Source: Mimachlamys varia (taxonomy: Eukaryota; Mollusca; Bivalvia; Pectinida; Pectinidae). Taken from it: 64,000 bases of DNA. Where the stretch lies: positions 5,699,282-5,763,281 of the forward strand of contig OX392536.1 of the NCBI GenBank assembly GCA_947623455.1, given 5' to 3'. Below the pieces are notes generated by a model. It saw nothing but the letters and a program-made list of their open reading frames with translations, searched no databases and was not told where the DNA came from. A program made the position numbers and the translations under genes. This document shows positions 44,643 through 57,800 of the stretch, in pieces. The stretch's first letter is position 1. Every line of letters begins with the position of its first letter.

Positions 44643-46864
44643 GCTTTTCTTGTTTAGAGAAGGAAGTGTTTACAAAGTGGTCAGTCTACATTTACTACTG
44701 GCCTGTACTGTAGTTATTAGGTAATATATCCCTAATAATGTCTGTCTTAAGCCGTTTAAAATAACCGGTGTGTTAACTTCAACTGATTTGAGTTTTTTGG
44801 GGGCAAAATCTTGAATTTTCGCTACGTTGAAAATTTGAAGAATTTTGAGTTTGGCTAGAGAAACATATTTATGAAATATATGACAGTTTATTGGTTAGCT
44901 TCGCCTTTGATGATTTACATGAATAAACAGAAATCGTTTCAACGTATCTTAGCTTTATAAGCTGGTGTCGTTTCATGTTATTTAACGTCCGTTCAATACA
45001 TGATGATAATGTAGCTAAGGTCATTCAAGGATTCAAGGACGGCTTCCTGTTGTTTGCGATGTTTTGTATTTGGGACACTGAAGTTGTTTATGTTCGCAAT
45101 CCTTGCGATAACTCGGAACAGATGCCGACTTCACGGTGCTATATCACACTGTTATATTTACATTTGCGCTGGAGTGTCACTATACAAACGTTTCGGTTCA
45201 TTGGACTATAACACGAAACGAACGAGTATGAATATTAACATGAGATGAATGTCAAAACACAATGCATATCACGCTGAACTCTCTTTTGGACGAGAAACTA
45301 TAGACAACTTATTTGCTGTACTTATTCCATTTAAATCACTAATATGGTAAGATCGAATTACCATAATTAAACATTGGAAAAGTGTCGTCATAACAAGTAT
45401 AAGCTTTTAATCACTCATTGTCTGCCACGAAGAGGGTGCCCCCCTCCGTGATTCTCGGAATGTGCAGTATTGTTTCAGTTGGTCCGAAGGGTTCCGATTC
45501 TCTGACCCGCTAAATATTTGACGGCATGCGGGTGCGAGAGTCAGAATTCCCCCTTAGTTAAAAAGTGGAAATTTTACCGACCGTTCACGGGTCACTGTTT
45601 AAGCTGTGTTTTATAATATACATGTATAACATTTTAGATCACATGTAGATTAGGTATCAATGGAAAGAACAGATACTTTTCTACTAACCTACACCTTTAA
45701 TCAAGTCACATGAGGTCGTAAACTAGCTGTTGCCTCCCATTTCTAAAAAATAACAATTTTCCTGACATCTGTTTAAAAATGGCCGCGCGTCGCGAGATCC
45801 CGCGAGAATTACTTACTGCCTAACTAGTTTTGATCACGTAACGTTAGGCGACGGGCATTTTGAAACAGGTGTGCGTACCCTTAGTCGCGAGATAGTAGTA
45901 CTCTGGGATGGTACAGCTCTGGGTTTACGGGGGATATTCTGCCTGGTTTGACGAATGTCTGCCCGGGTAGTTTTAGTTTATTGATTATGACGGCCAGTTT
46001 TGGACAGTTTGTGTAATGCGCTGTCATTGGTCGAGACTGCGGTGGTGGAGCCATTCGCTGAGTCTCTTAGATTACGGATGTTATTCCGGGTATTTACACT
46101 AAGGGTCAAGGTCAGTGCTGTTTAAGTCGTAGACGGGAGAGAAACCTCGCCACTTCCCTACTGGGATTTGGTCATTACCAACGCTTTTAAAATAACGTGA
46201 TATAGCTTAGTGATACGGCCACGTTCTTAAACCGGAGCAGCTATGCATGGTTAGTTTTATTAGATAGCTGACACTCTGAAAACAGAGCGGCTTATGCATG
46301 TGTACATGTTCTGTAAACAAAACTGCTTGTATATACACGTACATGTAGCATAGGATCATGTTCTGAAACCAGAACAACTTAGCACAGAAATGAACGTTAA
46401 GTTGTAGTCACTGTGCAAGTGTAGACTCGTGTTCATTCGGTGTTATTTCTAGAGGGAGGATGGAGGTCTAGCCCGTCTCGTAGGTTGGTAGCTATAATAA
46501 TGGACCAGGTGCACTCGGAATATATACTTTATAGTTTCGTAGTACTAGCCAAGTTGGTCATATTTACAAGGCTTTGAAGTGTGTGTTGAGAGTTAACATG
46601 GAACTACTCAAGGGATTGTCTCGTGCATGTACTTGTGTATAGCTTGTCATAAACTTGGTAACTTATTACTTGGATAAGTCTTATTTCCTGGTATACATTT
46701 TGTTACTATTTCTATACAGTTACCTTCTATTTTACTTCAGGCTTTACATCTGATTTAACTGAACTTGGTAGTTTCGTTATGTTATTTATTTAAATGAAAC
46801 CAAACTCGTCTGATTTCATAATAAACTTTTACTGTAGTGTTGCTGTGAGTCTTTCTTAAAACTT

Positions 46865-46948
46865 CGACTAAATCTATAAATATAATAAGTTATTAGACTT
46901 GATTTTCGCTTCATGTTTTGCCGAAAGTTACGTATATTGGGCCTTTAA
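46865..46948 (-). mobile_element. TTAA MITE family A, truncated copy 4
   Basis: Only about 84 bp of one end, finishing GTTACGTATATTGGGCCT-TTAA. The rest is missing. Confidence 0.85.
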
Positions 46949-47999
46949 AATAACTTGTTTTTGTTTGAGAATTCTATATCGGTATAATTGTGTAAATGAT
47001 GCTTGCTTTTGTGTACCTATTTACGGAACAACCACGAATCAAGGCAAACTGTGAATACAGTATCTTGACCTTTCTTACCAATAAAATGAAGGGTTCAAGT
47101 GAGGGTATTTCGTGTTTTCATGCTTTTAGGTTTTATAGATGCTTTTCTGGCACAAAAGCCAGACAGCTTGTCTCTCAGCGGCTAATGAGGTAACACGAAC
47201 GTGCAATTTCAGCAGGAGTGCAGGACGAGCTGATCGTATTTGACATAAATAAATGTGATTTGCATCATTATATCTATAATACATATAACTCTACCATTAA
47301 AACACCATGTATGTTCATATGTATCGGTGTTTGCTATATTGTATTTGCCGTTATGTTGGTAAAACTGAATTTTTGCACAAATCAAACTAAATAAACAATT
47401 ATACAAAGCGTCGGGTAACTTTGTATAAAACAGCACCCCAAATGAATGTGAAGTTACACAAACACGTTCCTGTTAAATTCTGTATCATCCGTTACCAGAC
47501 TCTAACATTATCAAGTATCTCCACCTTGCAAGTATAATGCATACAGCGGTATGTAGTGTACAAACTGTAGTTAACATTGTTTAAGAACATATTTCCAAAC
47601 AGTAAAATTACATGAAAACATGAAATAAAGCGTCGTGCTTTACACAGAGAAGAATCCCCAAAGAACCTCAACTTCACATGAATATTGTTTTCTTTTTATT
47701 ACTGTATAACCTGTTGTCAAAATGTGATACACGTGTCTACATTGCCACTGCACAGAGACCAGTTGAAGCTAATTTGCCCAATATATATTATTTTCCATTA
47801 ACATACTTTGGGATATTCCATCTTCATCATGTTTTTGAGGTCATCCTTGTAGCATGAGAGACTGCACTGTTCCACTGTCAACGTGTACTTTACGGCTTTA
47901 GTACTTAACAAAATGCATAACTAGCATTAGCCTAGTAAACAACTACTACGTACTCTACTACTGATCTAGGAGTACTACACAGTTAGAAATGATCTGTGG

Positions 48000-48345
48000 A
48001 ACAATAAGCCTTGACCTATGAAACAGCTATTCTTGAATAAGTATACAAATAGCGTTGACATAATAATCAACTAGCCATGACCTAAAACGAAATTAGCCTT
48101 GACCTATTGAACAACTATCATTGACCTTATAAACAACTTGTCTTGACCTAGTACAAAAGTGGCCTTGAACTAGTAGTCTTGGCCTAGTAAACAACTAGCC
48201 TTGACCTATATCACAAATAGCCTTTACCTTTATCACAAAAATCCTTGACTTAATAAACAACTAACCTTTACCTTATGTACACAGCTAGCCTTAAACATAT
48301 ATACACAGCCGGCCTAGACCTTGTAAACAACTATAGACCTTTTAC
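48000..48345 (+). repeat. Degenerate 25-30 bp tandem repeat
   Basis: Roughly a dozen weak copies of AACAACTAGCCTTGACCTA. Confidence 0.7.
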
Positions 48346-48742
48346 CTACATGTAGTATACTGCTAACAATAGCTTTTAACATTTCTATGATCAACTTAGC
48401 ACACTTCTAGCCCCGTATGCTAGTGTACTCCTCATGCTTTACCGTAGTTATAAACACAGTCGTATACAAATTTCGGTGTGACTGGTCAGTCATGTCGTGG
48501 TCAGATATCGTCTGTTAATAGCCGTGAGGAATATGTCAATCAAGAACTCAATCTCCAATTACTACACGCCATTGACTAGGAGGGTCCGTTACTGGTAACC
48601 ATGTATAGTAGGGCGATCACAGCCTGTCGTCGCTGTAATACTAGACATTCTCTGATGAAGAAAATATACATGGTATTCAATTACTTAGTAACTGTTTAGT
48701 GACAATTTGTTGTGCAAATTGCTATCGTAGCAAATTTATTTG

Positions 48743-48847
48743 ATGATGGAGCTAAATGAAAACATGGATGGTAAATACGGAAAGGACAACACCCAGATCA
48801 ACGGAGAGAAAAACCAGGGCTACGATATCGATGGAGATGCCATAACA
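48743..48847 (+). CDS. Candidate alternative first exon of the SLC23 plus copy
   Basis: Open from ATGATGGAG and polar throughout (MELNENMDGKYGKDNTQING), ending ACA|GTAAGT after 35 codons in phase 0. That phase fits exon 60226-60426. Acidic, soluble N-tails are usual in SLC23. No homologous exon was found near the minus copy. It could instead start another transcript. Confidence 0.45.
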
Positions 48848-51800
48848 GTAAGTTTATACAGTGATAATGATATAACACATGTGTCTCTTCTCACGAATTT
48901 TTAATGCTTTTCGATATAATTGTTCTTATTTTTAGTGACAAAATATGCAATATCATAACTTTATAAGATGTTTTTACTGCTATGCTTGTTATAAATGATT
49001 TCTTCTTTGTTTCCGTACCTGGTTGGTATGTATTTGTTTTCTTTCCGTAGATGTTATACGAGTGCATGTTACGTAAAACTTGCCTTGACCTAGTTAGTTA
49101 CAATAAGTGCACCGCTCGGCTGGTTACATATGTTTGTGAGTGGAATACGCTAACAGGTCTCTTTGTTGCAAGTGAAGTTTTCATAGTAGCTAGATTCCCC
49201 TTACATAACAACAAAAATTACTCGTATTGGGGCTATAACCGGGCCATGAAATACATATATATATATTGGTTGAAATACTTCATTTCATTATTGTATTAAA
49301 ATAACATTTACGCCTAGTAATGCATATATAGACGTTTAAGAGTAGATGTAGTTATGTTAAACAAAAGCAAGGTAAGTATGTGTGTCTTCTTATCAAAATG
49401 AATACATAAATAGAGATCAGGATTGATGACGTATGGGCATGATATATAACGTTGTTGTTTAGCATATATTAACAGTCTAAATGCAAATCTAATCCTTTGA
49501 AAAATGTCTCTCCTCTGCCCCGCCAACTAGTTTTCTTTTTTAGATTAGGCGATTAAGTACCAGTTACACATAGCGTGCTATGTGAACTGTATTGACCCAT
49601 GATATAACATAGTAAATATTCTATAATGGTGAAGCGTGCAATACATACTTAGGACAGATTGTGTGATGGTGTAGTGAGAAATACATACTGTAAAGCCAAT
49701 ATTTTTGCGCGAGGAATTGTTTGCCTAGTCAGCCTCCAAACTATTCGCGGTGTTGAATTTTTTTTCCACTGTCAGTTAAAGTGTTTAGCTCTGTATACAT
49801 ATAATAATAGTATACACGGTAGTGTTTGAGTAGTATTGAATATTTTCGCATGTCGATATATTCGCGGAGATTTCTTTCCAGCCGTGAAATAAGCGAAAAT
49901 GTCCACACCGCGAACAATTTCACTATAACAGTAGCTAAAACAGATTGTGTGATTGTGTTGTGTGAAATGTATGTTAAAACAGACTGTGTGATTGTGCAGT
50001 GTGAAATACATACTTAGAACAGAGTGTATGCTGTGCAATGAAAAATACATACTCAATTATCATTATAGATTATTTAATGGTATATTTGTAATTTGCATAT
50101 TTTGTTTCCCATTAAGGTTCATTCCTGCAGGTTGGAAATTGAGAAACGTGATTCGTAAAAGGCGACTAATATTGAATTTGCTTTTGCACCCTCTATTTGG
50201 TGATATGACACTAAGTACCAGGACAAAAAAACCTGCTTCATCCATTGAAACACTGAGGATATTTATATTTGTATTCCCTAGTGCTGGGTATACTGCAATG
50301 ATTTATCTCTAATTTTAATGTTGAATGATCTCCCGAATGAGGAAGGCAAAGGGTTCTGTTACTAGGCTGGCACATACCAAAGTTCTTAAAAATGATAGCT
50401 GTGTCCCCGCTTAACGTACAGCTTGAGGATCATTACAACGATTGGTACACCCGTTGTCAACATAATGTGACCGGGAGAAATGCTGTGCTTCGGCATATCT
50501 TTCAGTTAATCTCATTTGAGTAGTTAATTTTACATTTAAATTCATAAATTAAAGGGGTTTTACGCACCTAACCCTTCTGCTTCTACATTAGTTGAGAAAT
50601 TTGGAATTCCATGCACCTTTTGGCCTCTGAAGAGTCCTAAGAGGACGAAACAGCTGTATGGGGCAGTTTAATTCCGTTTCAAAATTAAAAGGTACAGCAT
50701 AATGTGTGTGTTACGTCATCTTTCATTGAAAAAGCAATGTTTAATCGGTATCAGATCTGTGATAGATCATAGCGGGCGTCAAGAAATGTACCGATTTGCA
50801 TCGAAACAGGCATAATAATTAATATATTAATGAACGCTGTCCAATCCCTGTATATTTGCATTTCACATAAAAGGGGAAACTGCATATATTGGTTTAAACA
50901 GTATTTCATGACCAATCATGAATAATACACAAATAGAGAACGAGTGGTTGTTAGATATGGAATGTATTACACTTGAGTTAGTTATTTTTTTAAAGTTATA
51001 AAAGACACGAGCTTTAGCGAGTGTCTTTTGTAACTTTTAAAAAAATAATAAACGAGCGTGAAAAAAATTCAATATCCAATTACAACGAGTCGTGTGACCT
51101 GTTCCTACCATAATAATAGGCCTATTAAACGCCCAATATACGTAGCTTTCGGCAAAACTTGAAGCGAAAATCAAGCGTAATAACTTATCATATTTATAGA
51201 TTTAGTTAAGATTAACTGATATCAGCAATATTCAAGATTAATTTTTACGCGGTTACCGGTACAGCAGCTCTTGAAACTCAGTATTTGTAAACATGCGTCG
51301 ATTTTGAACTGTCTTCTAACTTCGGCTTGTTGTTGAAGTGGGCCCCACCTGAATTATTTTCAATTCTTTTGATTTTTCTGTCAAGAGTTTCTTGTTAGTT
51401 ACCGCTCATGTTTACTTCGTTTCAGACTCATTTCTGCATGGTTATCACCTGGATTGTTCTCATATTTGTTCAGGATCACGAAAACATTCCTGAAGTTACG
51501 TATATGGGGCCTTAAAGTCTCAGTGTTGTTTTCTGTGAACCTTGGAATATTTGCGCGAAAACATATCATCCAGTATATATTCCCGCCAAATTGTGACGAC
51601 TTCAACAATCAGCACGTTGCGCTGAACCACGTGATTTCCGGTCAAAGTTCAACTTCTCAACCAATCAAAGTCCGGTAGATCATATTCCACTAGAGGTATT
51701 ACATGACATATATTTTTCCAACAGTCAGCACGTTAATATAATGTTCTGAGAATGGAATAACACAGGGTATTGTGATAGAAGTCAATATATACAACTCTTG

Positions 51801-54800
51801 ATAAACTAGTAGATGTACAGGGATTTGGCAACAAGATCATAAGGTTGCTCTCATTTGAAGCCATCTCCCAAATTGTGGGGTGATGACTAAATGAATGTAT
51901 TGAGTTATGAATGCAGCTCGATCAGTTTGAAGTCCCCCCCTCTAGATCTACTCCGCCTCTTTTAAAACAATACAAGGCGCTTATTAAAAGCTAATGTTAG
52001 TTAGATAGGGCGCACTATCAAATGTTCATATTTAAGAACCATCAGAATCGAACGCAATGGTGACATTTGGCCAGTAATCGTGTTTACATCGCAATTTTCT
52101 TTTTTGTCGGTAACGCCCATCGGTTACATACATACAGTTGCAACAACTGCCATCTACCCAAATGTTTAGAAAGAGCAATGCCAACGACAGGTTCTAATGC
52201 TCAATAAAAGGGTTTGCCAGCGATGGGAAAGGGGGGGGGGGCGGTCAAGGGGAGGATGGTCTTCAGATTGGTGTACAATAGACTAACAACACATTGTATT
52301 TCCTTGCTATAGGTAAAGCCCTATTTATCTGAAATATAGACGAACTTTGACTTCACTTACAGATACATTCTAATCTTAATGCTTCTTACAAAGATTACAT
52401 TAGTGATTGTCTATCAAATATTGTTAAATCCGATGTTTCACTCCGTTATCACGATAAACTGTTTGACCAATAACTGGACAGAGTACAGGTCAGCGTTAAG
52501 GGTAGACTGACCACTTCTTAAACATTTCTTACTCTAAACAAGAAAAGCATGGACGCCATTGACCAGTTAGAAGAAAACAAAGAATCTTTGTTAGGAGAAT
52601 TAGATGTAAGTTTTTCATGTAGCTCCTTATTCCGATTACTCAGTATTTCAGTGAATCCTTCTATTGTCTTTGAACTTATCATTTAAGGATTGAAATATGC
52701 GCCAATGTTTAAATGACCGTGTTTGGGATATTGTCCTCTTGCAAAGCGTTTCTCAGTCATGTAAAATCATTCATGTTGTAACTATTCACTTGGTTCTTAT
52801 GACATTATTGGGTTATTAAGTGTCAAATCACTAATACTACTGCTGCTACAAATTGTAGTCCTCCAACTACTATAATAATAAAGTATTAATGTCTGTACAA
52901 CTACTGCTATAAATTATAATTATATTTCTAATATGGCTATTATTACTACGTTTATTACTAATATTTCTCTTATTCATAATGATATATAACTATACTTATG
53001 CTATTTCTACGTTGCAATTTATACTAAATATTTTACTAAACTACTGCTGCTACTAATTAGAGTCCTTCAACTACTATAATAATAAAGTATTAATGTCTGT
53101 ACAACTACTGCTATAAATTGTAATTATATTTCGAATATTGCTATTATTACTACGTTAATTACTAATATTTCTCTTATTCATAATGATATATAACTATACT
53201 TATGCTATTTCTACGTTGCAATTTATACTAAATATTTTACTAAACTACTGCTGCTACTAATTATAGTCCTTCAACTACTATAATAATAAAGTATTAATGT
53301 CTGTACAACTACTGCTATAAATTGTAATTATATTTCGAATATTGCTATTATTACTACGTTAATTACTAATATTTCTCTTATTCATAATGATATATAACTA
53401 TACTTATGCTATTTCTACGTTGCAATTTATACTAAATATTTTACTAAACTACTGCTGCTACTAATTATAGTCCTTCAACTACTATAATAATAAAGTATTA
53501 ATGTCTGTACAACTACTGCTATAAATTGTAATTATATTTCGAATATTGCTATTATTACTACGTTAATTACTAATATTTCTCTTATTCATAATGATATATA
53601 ACTATACTTATGCTATTTCTACGTTGCAATTTATACTAAATATTTTACTGTAGCTATCTCGACACGTTTGATTACATTTACAACTACATGTAATGGTTAT
53701 TAATTCTGCTAAAATTACTGCTAGTATAACTGGTTATATTATTAATATTGGTATCATTACTACTTTTATCACTATTTTATCACTAACACTTCTATTATCC
53801 CAACTGTAACAATCTTGTCAGTGTTAAGTCTAGTCAGGTAAATTTATATTGCGTTCCGCATCTTCCTCATATTGCATTGAGTCTGTAAAATGTATTAACC
53901 GGGTTGTTGATTAAAATGGTAGCCATATGCACAGAAGTGAGTTCGCTGTTCGTCATCTTTCCCAGTCGCTTGTGCGACATATATTCCAGTTAAGGAATGA
54001 AACATGGTGTCAGAATGGTTAATAGGACCACGCAGAATATACAGATGAACAGTTACAGTGAGTAAATACTGTTGAGTTGTGACATTTCCCGATTTTCGTC
54101 GTCAGTCGTCAAACCACGTGGTTCACTGGTAAATTCTCACGATGGCGCTCAATCGTATACCACCTCCAAGTAAGATAAATTTTCACACCAGAAACGTCAG
54201 TGAAGACTGGAAAAAGTGGAAGGAGGAGTTTACCCTTTACGTTGATCTAGCATTGAAAGATAGCGAAGAATTAGAGAAGATTAAGATGTTTAAATATCTC
54301 GTAAGTTCGGAAGGGAGGGAAATATACAACAACATAAACTGGACCGATGCTGAGGAAAACAGAACGTTAGAAACTGTAATAGCCAGCTTCAACAGGTACT
54401 GTGAACCAAAGAAAAATGAAACAGTTGAAAGATTTAAATTCAACAGAAGAAATCAACAAGGGGACGAGACAATGGACAAATATATCACAGATGTGAAAAC
54501 TTTGGCTAAAACTTGTAATTTTGGCACAGTCGCCCATTCCCTGATACGCGATAGAATAGTGTGTGGAATCACTGATACACATTTGCGTGAACGGTTATTA
54601 AGAATACCGGACCTCACTTTAGACAAGGCAGAGGACATGTGTAGAGCGAGCGAGCTTACTAAAAATAGTGTCAACACATTGGATCATGCACATAGTAGTG
54701 GTGCTTCAGTGACTGTAAACAAAGTTAAGTCCAAATATCCAAAGCACACACAGGAACGAGTCCACAGTAAGAAATACACAGGGCCCAATAAGTCTACTAA

Positions 54801-57800
54801 TTATGGATCATCAAAAGGAGCAGCGAAAGAATACTCGTGCAAGTTTTGTGGTCGCAATCATGAATTCAAGAGGGAGAAATGCCCCGCATACGGTCAGAAT
54901 TGCCGGAAATGTAATGGAGCAAATCATTTTGAAGTAAAATGTGAGGATCTCCGAAAGTCCAAGCCGAAAGGTCGAGGTAAAGTACATATGGTACAAGAAG
55001 ATGAGCCTGATAAAGATTATTTTGAAATCAGATCTATAACCCTTGATGTTGGAAATGACATTCACACTGTTCACAGAGTACAAGGACACACAAAGGAAAT
55101 GCACGCAACCTTGGAGATTGAAGGTAAAAGGGTCAATTTCCAGCTTGACAGTGGAGCGTCGTGCAATATTGTTCACAAGTCTATTATACCGAACAAAGTC
55201 AAGGTTAATCCAACCACAAGCATCCTCAAGATGTTTAATAAAACAACTGTGACTCCACTAGGACAGTGTAAACTAGAAGTTAACAATCCCAAGAATGGTC
55301 AGAAGTACACGGAGGACTTTATAGTTCTAGATGAAAAATGTACACCGTTGCTTGGCAGTGCTTCAATGCAAAACCTAGAGTTGGTCAAAATTCAGTACGA
55401 GAACATTTTGACTACGGGAGAGGAGAAACCACTTACTGTAGAACAGATTACGTCTGATTATGCTGATGTATTTTCAGGAAATGGTTTGCTGGAAGGCAAG
55501 TACCATCTAGTTACAGATCCCGAGGTAACGCCTGTTGTCCATCCACCGAGGAAAGTACCGCTAGCTTTACGACAGAGACTTAAGCAAGAGTTAGACAGAC
55601 TTGAGTCTATGGACATAATCACACCAGTCAGTGAGCCGACTCCATGGGTATCCAGTTTGGTCATGGTTGTCAAACCGGACAAGCTTAGGATTTGTATTGA
55701 TCCAAAGGACCTCAATAAAGCTTTGAAACGAAGTCACTATCCGCTTCCAACAGTAGAGGACGTTCTACCACATCTTCACCGCGCTAAGATATTCAGCGTA
55801 CTTGACGCTAGAAATGGATTTTGGCACGTCGAGTTGGACGAGCAAAGTTCTTTCCTAACCACATTCAACACTCCACATGGCCGATACCGTTGGTTAAGGA
55901 TGCCATTCGGAATATCGACAGCACCGGAAGAATATCAGCGTAGACAGGACCAGGCAGTGGAAGGCCTGCCTGGGGTCCACAGCATTGTGGATGATATATT
56001 GGTGTGTGGAGAGGGAGATACAGAGGATCAGGCAATATTGGATCATGACAGGAAAATGGTTGCATTGTTGAACCGCTGCAGAGAGCGGGGATTGAAACTC
56101 AACAAAGAAAAACTTCGATTACGACAGAAGGAAGTTCGATTCGTGGGACATTTGATTACAGCGACAGGTCTGAAACCTGACCCGGACAAGGTCAAGGCTG
56201 TAGCTGATATGCCAAACCCCACAGACGTAGCTGGAGTCCGACGATTCATTGGCTTCGTAAACTACCTGAGCAAATTCCTGCCCTGTCTCAGTGACAAGTG
56301 CGAGCCACTTAGGAAGTTAACTCTGCAAGATGCAGATTGGTGTTGGTTGGACAGTCACAGTCGCGCGATAGAGGATGTGAAAATGCTAGTCACGTCCAAA
56401 CCAGTTCTGAAGTATTACGACCCTGGAGAAGAACTTACCTTACAATGTGACGCATCTGAGAAAGGATTAGGCGCAGCCATACTGCAAAATGGCCAGCCAG
56501 TCGCGTACGCGAGCCGTGCTCTAACCGATGTAGAAAGAAGATATGCCCAAATCGAAAAGGAGCTTCTGGCAGTGGTTTTTGGATTGGAAAAGTTCCATCA
56601 ATATACATATGGGAGGTCGGTAACTGTGCAGAGTGATCACAAGCCGCTGGAAATGATAATGCGGAAATCTCTTCACAGCGCGCCCAAACGCTTACAACGA
56701 ATGCTTCTTCGACTACAGACCTACACGTTCGAAATCGTGTATCATCCCGGTAAATTGATGTATTTAGCGGACACTCTCAGTCGTGCGTTTCTTCAGACCG
56801 AGGACAAGACAGCGTTTCTGGAGGATGTTGAGTGCATAAACATGGCGCAATTTCTGCCAATTGCTGAGCCTAAACTACAAGAAATCCAACAGGAGACCAG
56901 CCGTGATGAAAGTCTACAGACTCTCAAACAGGTAATACTACATGGTTGGCCAGACAAGAGGTCGACAACGCCAGAGTTGGCACAACCATACTTTCATGTG
57001 AGGGATGAACTCTCTGCACAGAATGGAATCATATTTCGCGGAGAACGTGCGGTAATCCCCAGGAGCTTGAGGGAGGATATAAAGTCCAAAATTCACTCAT
57101 CACACATTGGAGTTGAGGGATGTTTACGCCGTGCACGTGAAACTGTTTATTGGCCGCGTATGAATGCTGAGGTTCGAGATTATGTAGAACGATGTGACAC
57201 ATGCCGAGCCTATGACGACAAACAGCCAAAAGAGACCCTGATATCTCACGACATTCCGGATCGCCCCTGGGCTAAACTCGGGAGTGATTTATGTCTCTTC
57301 GACAACAAGCAGTATTTGATTACTGTAGATTATTATTCCAACTACTTTGAGATTGACTATCTGGAAGACACCAGAGCAAGGACTGTTGTCAGAGCTCTGC
57401 GTGCACAGTTTGCCAGACATGGTATTCCAGATGTCTTGGTCAGTGACAATGGGCCGCAGTTTAGTTCTGAAGAGTTTCGCACATTTGCAAAGGAATGGGA
57501 ATTTGAACATGAGACATCATCCCCAGGTTACCCTCAAAGCAATGGGAAATCCGAGCAAGCCGTGAAAACTGCAAAGCGTATAATGAAACGTGCAAAGTCA
57601 TCTGGGTCAGACCCGTATTTAGCACTGTTAGATTATAGAAATACGCCATCTCAGTCAATGGACACTAGTCCTGTTCAGCGTCTGATGAACAGACGGACAA
57701 AAACACTTCTTCCTATGAAGGGAAGTTTGTTGAAACCCCAAGTTCCAACACCAGGAAGTGTTTCAAGACAGCTGAAGGGTGTAAAAGAACGTCAGTCCTT

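Larger units (their letters stand above)
44660..48700. other. Intergenic DNA between the two SLC23 copies
   Basis: No convincing exon. It contains a fragment of MITE family A (46865-46948), a hairpin-arm relative near 45485, and a degenerate tandem repeat (48000-48345). Short frames show no domain. Confidence 0.5.

Noticed and set aside
54811..55176. 121-codon minus-strand frame inside Gag-Pol
   Set aside because: Antisense shadow of a well-supported coding region.
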